Assembly (NCBI GenBank): GCA_015490475.1
Contig: WFXT01000092.1
Coordinates: 1 to 10,440, forward strand
DNA: 10,440 nt
Direction: 5' to 3'
From: Bacteroidota bacterium
GTDB taxonomy: Bacteria; Bacteroidota; Bacteroidia; JAADEI01
Positions 6,833 through 10,440 of this stretch are shown piece after piece (the first letter of the stretch is position 1; every line of letters starts with the position of its first letter). Below the pieces are notes generated by a model. That model saw only the letters and a list, made by a program, of their open reading frames with translations, searched no databases and was not told the DNA's origin. The translations under genes were made by a program, and so were the position numbers.

Positions 6833-7588
6833 ATGTCCAGAGTCTGGCTATGGCGAGCGCAACAATTCATTAAATGGCTTGTTAAGAGTAAGACTTGTTA
6901 TTCTGTTCATTCATCTTTCCTGTATGACTTGTGTGTAAACACTTTTCATCAGCCTTTTTTTGAAAGCAACTGGTTGTTTGAGAGATGGAAAAGCCTTGTT
7001 CCTGAAGGGGTGCGGTCCGAAGCACTCAAAAGCAGCATTCATCCCTTTGATGCTAAACTCTTGATAGGTATAAGCCGTTTTATTAATCCTGCTAATATTC
7101 TTGAAGTTGGCACTGGGTACGGTTTCAGCACTGTTGTGCTACATCACGCGGTCCCACATGCCCGCCTGTTAACTTTTGAAAAGGAGTCAGAACGATCACA
7201 AATTGCCAGAAGTATTTTCTGGACTATCTTTCCATATGACATTGTGCGAAAGAAAGTGGCTTTTTCTACACAGCAATTTCCCCCAGATGGCTCCAAACCA
7301 GATTTAGAAAACAATTGTCTTGCTTTTGTTGACGGGGGGCATAATAGACACAGCATGGAAAAAACCATACAGTGGTTAATGAATAATCTTCCAAAACGAT
7401 CTGTTATTGTTCTTCATGATATTTATTGGTCTTCGGAAATGCTTGACGTATGGCGCTGGCTTTTTGAACACGACAGAACAACTTTCTGGATAGATATGTT
7501 CAGACTGGGAATAGTAGTTCTTGATTATCCTGCTAAGAAGAAGAAAATTTACTTGCGTCCTGGACCTCCTTTGTTTGTCCCATTATGA
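6833..7588 (+). CDS. Class I SAM-dependent methyltransferase
   Basis: This 251-residue protein has a Rossmann-type methyltransferase core. Motif I is ILEVGTGYG at 89-97 (SAM binding), preceded by a helix AKLLIGISRFI. The acidic end of strand 2 is in LLTFEKE, where the Glu may bind the SAM ribose. The strand-4 region has FVDGGHN at 165-171, and VIVLHDIYW follows with His195 and Asp196. The DGGHN and LHD pairing resembles the catechol-type O-methyltransferase group (Methyltransf_24), some of which use metal, but the substrate cannot be read from the sequence. The N-terminal 60 residues are helical and lineage-specific. The gene begins 9 bases after the permease stop, with no promoter, so it is very likely cotranscribed with rbfA and the permease. 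A soluble cytoplasmic enzyme is expected, as there is no signal peptide or membrane segment. Confidence 0.82.
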   Translation: MSRVWLWRAQQFIKWLVKSKTCYSVHSSFLYDLCVNTFHQPFFESNWLFERWKSLVPEGVRSEALKSSIHPFDAKLLIGISRFINPANILEVGTGYGFSTVVLHHAVPHARLLTFEKESERSQIARSIFWTIFPYDIVRKKVAFSTQQFPPDGSKPDLENNCLAFVDGGHNRHSMEKTIQWLMNNLPKRSVIVLHDIYWSSEMLDVWRWLFEHDRTTFWIDMFRLGIVVLDYPAKKKKIYLRPGPPLFVPL

Positions 7589-7693
7589 TCAAAAGAAGAT
7601 ATAGCCTTGTTTAGCAAGATTGAAAACAATATTTCGTTCATTTATGTTGTTTATTTTTGATAATCAATTAATAGGAAAATAACAGGGACAGGG
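7589..7693 (+). promoter_or_regulatory. sucA upstream region with a -7-like element
   Basis: This 105-base AT-rich gap contains TATTTTTG at 7652-7659, an exact match to the Bacteroidota -7 consensus TAnnTTTG. Transcription would start near 7666, giving a leader of about 28 bases. No clear TTTG lies 19-21 bases upstream, so the promoter is only partly supported. I see no strong terminator after the methyltransferase: a weak CTTG/CAAG stem (about 7607-7619) lacks a U-run. Some read-through from the rbfA operon is possible. Confidence 0.4.
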
Positions 7694-10440
7694 ATGAAGG
7701 ACCCGTTTTACTTGCATGCAGACCCAGCATTTATTGAAGACCTCTACAAGAAGTGGAAGGAAGGAAGCAATGGTGAGATAGACCCTGAATGGGAAGTGTT
7801 CTTTCAGGGTTTTGACCTGGCTCTTTCACTTGAGAGACCCGAAAGTGTAGAAGTTCAATTGGATGAATCTTCCCTACAAGATGAGATACGAGCATTTCAA
7901 CTTATTGAAGCCTACAGGTGGTGGGGGCATCTTATTGCTGACACCAATCCATTGAGACCTCGTAAGGACAGAGGTGCCAGATTACACTGGAAAGATTTTG
8001 GTTTCACTGACAAAGACCTGAACAAGACTTTCTTTGTAGGCAAACTGCTTGGCTTAGAAAAGCCTACTCTCAAAAACATATATGAACAGTTAAGAAAAAT
8101 CTATTGTGGACATATAGGATTTGAATTTGCTTATATACACGAACCTGAAATTAGGAATTGGCTCATTGAGAAGATTGAGAAGTATTGGCTAAAATGGAAT
8201 CCGCCGATTGAACTCAAAAGGCTGATTATTGAGAAATTAACTCATGCGGAAGTGTTTGAGCAGTTCTTGAACACCAAGTATATAGGTCAGAAGAGATTTT
8301 CCATTGAAGGGGCTGATAACTTTATCCCTGCCTTAGAACTGATTTTGAAGTTTGGCGCTGAAAAGGGCATTAAAGAAGCAGTAATAGGAATGGCACATAG
8401 GGGACGCATAAACGTTCTTGCCAATATTTTGAAGAAGACCTATGAGGAAATCTTCTCGGAATTTGAAGATGTCCCCCCCGAATTGCCTATGGGAGATGGA
8501 GATGTTAAATATCACCGTGGTTATTCAGCCAAAAGGTCCTTTGATGGTAGGGAAATATATGTTAAGTTGATGCCCAATCCATCACATCTTGAGTCCGTTG
8601 ACGGTGTTGTGCAGGGCTTCACACGCGCAAGAGGACAAATAACATACAATCACAACTGGAGCAACATACTACCAATAATGGTTCATGGTGATGCGGCAAT
8701 AGCAGGTCAAGGAGTTGTGTATGAAATTGTTCAGATGGCTCGGTTGCCAGGATATCAAATTGGCGGAACATTACACTTTGTAATAAACAATCAAATTGGC
8801 TTTACTACTGATTTTGATGAAGGACGCTCCTCCCCATATTCAACGAGCCTTTCGTCTATTATTGGGGCTCCGGCGTTCCACGTCAACGGGGATGATGCTG
8901 AAGCTATTGCTTTCGCTGTCTTGCTGGCTGTTGAGTTCAGACAGCGTTTCCACAGGGATGTTTTTATTGATATGGTCGGTTATCGCAAACATGGACATAA
9001 CGAGGGTGATGACCCCCGCTTCACACAACCCAAGCTGTATGCCATTATTAGCAAGCATCCAACACCAAGGGAGATATACTTGAAACAATTGGAACAACAG
9101 GGGGCACTGGAACGCTCCCTCGCCGAAGAATGGAAAAAGAAATACTGGGAAGAACTTCAAACGATCTTTAAGCAGGTCAAGGAAAAACCATTGCCATATA
9201 AACCACATACCGAAGAAAATGGCTGGAAAAAGGTTATTACACCTTCCAGAGAAGAAATGCTAAAAACATATGATACGACCTTTGATAAACAGACTGCTCG
9301 CCAGTTGCTGGAACTAATGCTTCAAATTCCAGAAGGGTTTAAACCCCTTCCTAAAATCAAGCGACTCTTTGAACAGCAACGTAAAAAATGGCTGGAAGAA
9401 GAAATTCTTGATTGGGCGGGTGCCGAACTGCTTGCATACGCTTCCTTAGCATATGAAGGATTTTATGTGCGACTGGATGGTCAGGATTCTAAACGGGGTA
9501 CTTTCGCTCATAGGCACGCTATTATATATGATGCAGAGACCGAAGAGGAATACAACAGGCTTGAAAATATCCCTGGTAAAGGATGGTTCAAGGTCTATAA
9601 TTCTCCCCTTTCTGAATATGGAGTATTGGCTTTTTCTTATGGGTTTTCTCTTCATAGCCCAGAAGTTCTTGCCATCTGGGAGGCTCAATTCGGGGACTTC
9701 GCCAACGGTGCTCAAATTGTCATAGACCAATATATCTCCAGTGGAGAAGATAAGTGGTTTCAAAAGAGTGGTGTAACTCTTTATTTACCGCATGGATATG
9801 AGGGGCAAGGACCAGAACATTCCAGTGCCAGAATAGAAAGATTCTTGCAGTTGGCTGCCGATTTGAATATGTTTATCGCCAATGTTACAACTCCTGCAAA
9901 TCTGTTCCATATCTTACGAAGGCAATTAAAAGCTCCTTTCAGAAAACCCCTTATTCTCTTTACGCCCAAGAGCCTATTAAGGCATCCGCGTGTTATATCA
10001 AGCCTTGATGAGGTGGTTTCAGGACATTTTAAACCAGTGCTTGACGACCCCCGTAACATGGCTTCTGCCCAGAGAATCATTATGTGTCAAGGTAAAATAT
10101 TCTATGAACTTCTTGATTATGCAGAGAAGAACAAAATCAATGATGTAGCAATAGTGAGAATTGAACAGTTGTATCCTTTCCCTGATCAGGAAGTTTTGCA
10201 AATTATAGATAAATATTCTCCCAATGAATTAGTATGGGTTCAGGAAGAACCTGCCAACATGGGAGCATGGTGGTATATGAAAGTACACGAAGAAGTTCCA
10301 GATGTGGTAAAGAGCAAGTTAAAATTGGTGGCACGAGAATCTTCGGCATCACCAGCAACAGGGTTCTTTAAAAAGCATGTTGAAACACAACAAAAGCTGG
10401 TTGAGTTGGCGTTTAAGCCACTTACCAAGACTGTGAATAC
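7694..10440 (+). CDS. sucA: 2-oxoglutarate dehydrogenase E1 component, partial at right edge
   Basis: This thiamine-diphosphate enzyme decarboxylates 2-oxoglutarate and passes the succinyl group to the lipoyl E2 (SucB) in the TCA cycle; it acts in the cytoplasm. The frame is open for 915 codons from the ATG at 7694 with no stop before the edge. Diagnostic motifs are in order: an N-terminal E2-binding-like segment (IEDLYKKW, then IDPEWEVFF), GMAHRGR at 232-238, DVKYHRGYS, NPSHLESVDG, HGDAAIAGQG from 331, and NNQIGFTT from 365 (Asp333 and Asn366 fit the GDx~30N diphosphate-Mg motif). They continue with YRKHGHNEGDDP at 430-441, PHGYEGQGPEHSSARIERF from 699, LYPFPDQ, WVQEEPANMGAW and RESSASPATGF. 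The last motif normally sits near the end, so only a few codons are missing. SucB would be expected just downstream. No frameshift or missing catalytic residue is seen. Confidence 0.96.
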   Translation, partial: MKDPFYLHADPAFIEDLYKKWKEGSNGEIDPEWEVFFQGFDLALSLERPESVEVQLDESSLQDEIRAFQLIEAYRWWGHLIADTNPLRPRKDRGARLHWKDFGFTDKDLNKTFFVGKLLGLEKPTLKNIYEQLRKIYCGHIGFEFAYIHEPEIRNWLIEKIEKYWLKWNPPIELKRLIIEKLTHAEVFEQFLNTKYIGQKRFSIEGADNFIPALELILKFGAEKGIKEAVIGMAHRGRINVLANILKKTYEEIFSEFEDVPPELPMGDGDVKYHRGYSAKRSFDGREIYVKLMPNPSHLESVDGVVQGFTRARGQITYNHNWSNILPIMVHGDAAIAGQGVVYEIVQMARLPGYQIGGTLHFVINNQIGFTTDFDEGRSSPYSTSLSSIIGAPAFHVNGDDAEAIAFAVLLAVEFRQRFHRDVFIDMVGYRKHGHNEGDDPRFTQPKLYAIISKHPTPREIYLKQLEQQGALERSLAEEWKKKYWEELQTIFKQVKEKPLPYKPHTEENGWKKVITPSREEMLKTYDTTFDKQTARQLLELMLQIPEGFKPLPKIKRLFEQQRKKWLEEEILDWAGAELLAYASLAYEGFYVRLDGQDSKRGTFAHRHAIIYDAETEEEYNRLENIPGKGWFKVYNSPLSEYGVLAFSYGFSLHSPEVLAIWEAQFGDFANGAQIVIDQYISSGEDKWFQKSGVTLYLPHGYEGQGPEHSSARIERFLQLAADLNMFIANVTTPANLFHILRRQLKAPFRKPLILFTPKSLLRHPRVISSLDEVVSGHFKPVLDDPRNMASAQRIIMCQGKIFYELLDYAEKNKINDVAIVRIEQLYPFPDQEVLQIIDKYSPNELVWVQEEPANMGAWWYMKVHEEVPDVVKSKLKLVARESSASPATGFFKKHVETQQKLVELAFKPLTKTVN

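Noticed and set aside
7600..7625. Possible terminator after the methyltransferase gene (CTTG/CAAG stem)
   Set aside because: The stem is 4-5 pairs and has no T-run immediately after it.
8333..10428. Minus-strand and alternate-frame ORFs within sucA
   Set aside because: The sucA frame is continuous with family motifs throughout; these frames are shadows of it.

Overview
The window looks like chromosomal DNA from a member of the Bacteroidota. Three things point there. The 761-residue esterase ends in a C-terminal domain of the type IX secretion system (T9SS) type. The peptidase-S74 protein has the GIGT..P..LHV and VLKW.G..W repeats common in this phylum. None of the six visible gene starts has a Shine-Dalgarno box, while matches to the Bacteroidota promoter (TTTG, about 19-20 bases, TAnnTTTG) lie upstream of several genes. 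No sequence here identifies the genus. The DNA is moderately AT-rich and densely coding. There are no RNA genes, insertion sequences, CRISPR repeats or phage structural clusters.

Left half (1-5100), minus strand, three genes for exported proteins. Read in their own direction they are: a secreted alpha/beta-hydrolase (esterase-like) with Ig-like modules and a T9SS tail (5076-2815); a signal-peptide protein with a C-terminal S74 intramolecular chaperone domain (2734-1217); and a DUF4139 (MuiA-like) protein that runs off the left edge (1087-1). Gaps of 80 and 129 bases separate them. The first gap holds a good Bacteroidota-type promoter, so these are probably separate or only partly linked transcription units.

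Divergent region (5101-5224). It holds a candidate promoter for the esterase gene and, beside it, a striking hyphenated palindrome (5151-5179). The upstream ATG of the rbfA reading frame falls inside the palindrome, so rbfA most likely starts at 5225.

Right half (5225-10440), plus strand. rbfA (30S maturation factor), an FtsX/LolC-E-like ABC permease and a class I SAM-dependent methyltransferase are packed with 6- and 9-base gaps and look like one operon. After a 105-base gap with a likely promoter element comes sucA, the E1 component of 2-oxoglutarate dehydrogenase. It is open through the right edge and lacks only its last few codons.

The right half is housekeeping (ribosome assembly, envelope transport, TCA cycle) and the left half is cell-surface or secreted. 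I see no novel defence or mobile system. The points most worth a second look are the intergenic palindrome, the S74 protein with an intact Ser/Lys pair outside a phage context, the esterase-Ig-T9SS architecture, and the unexplained orphan permease/methyltransferase pair behind rbfA.
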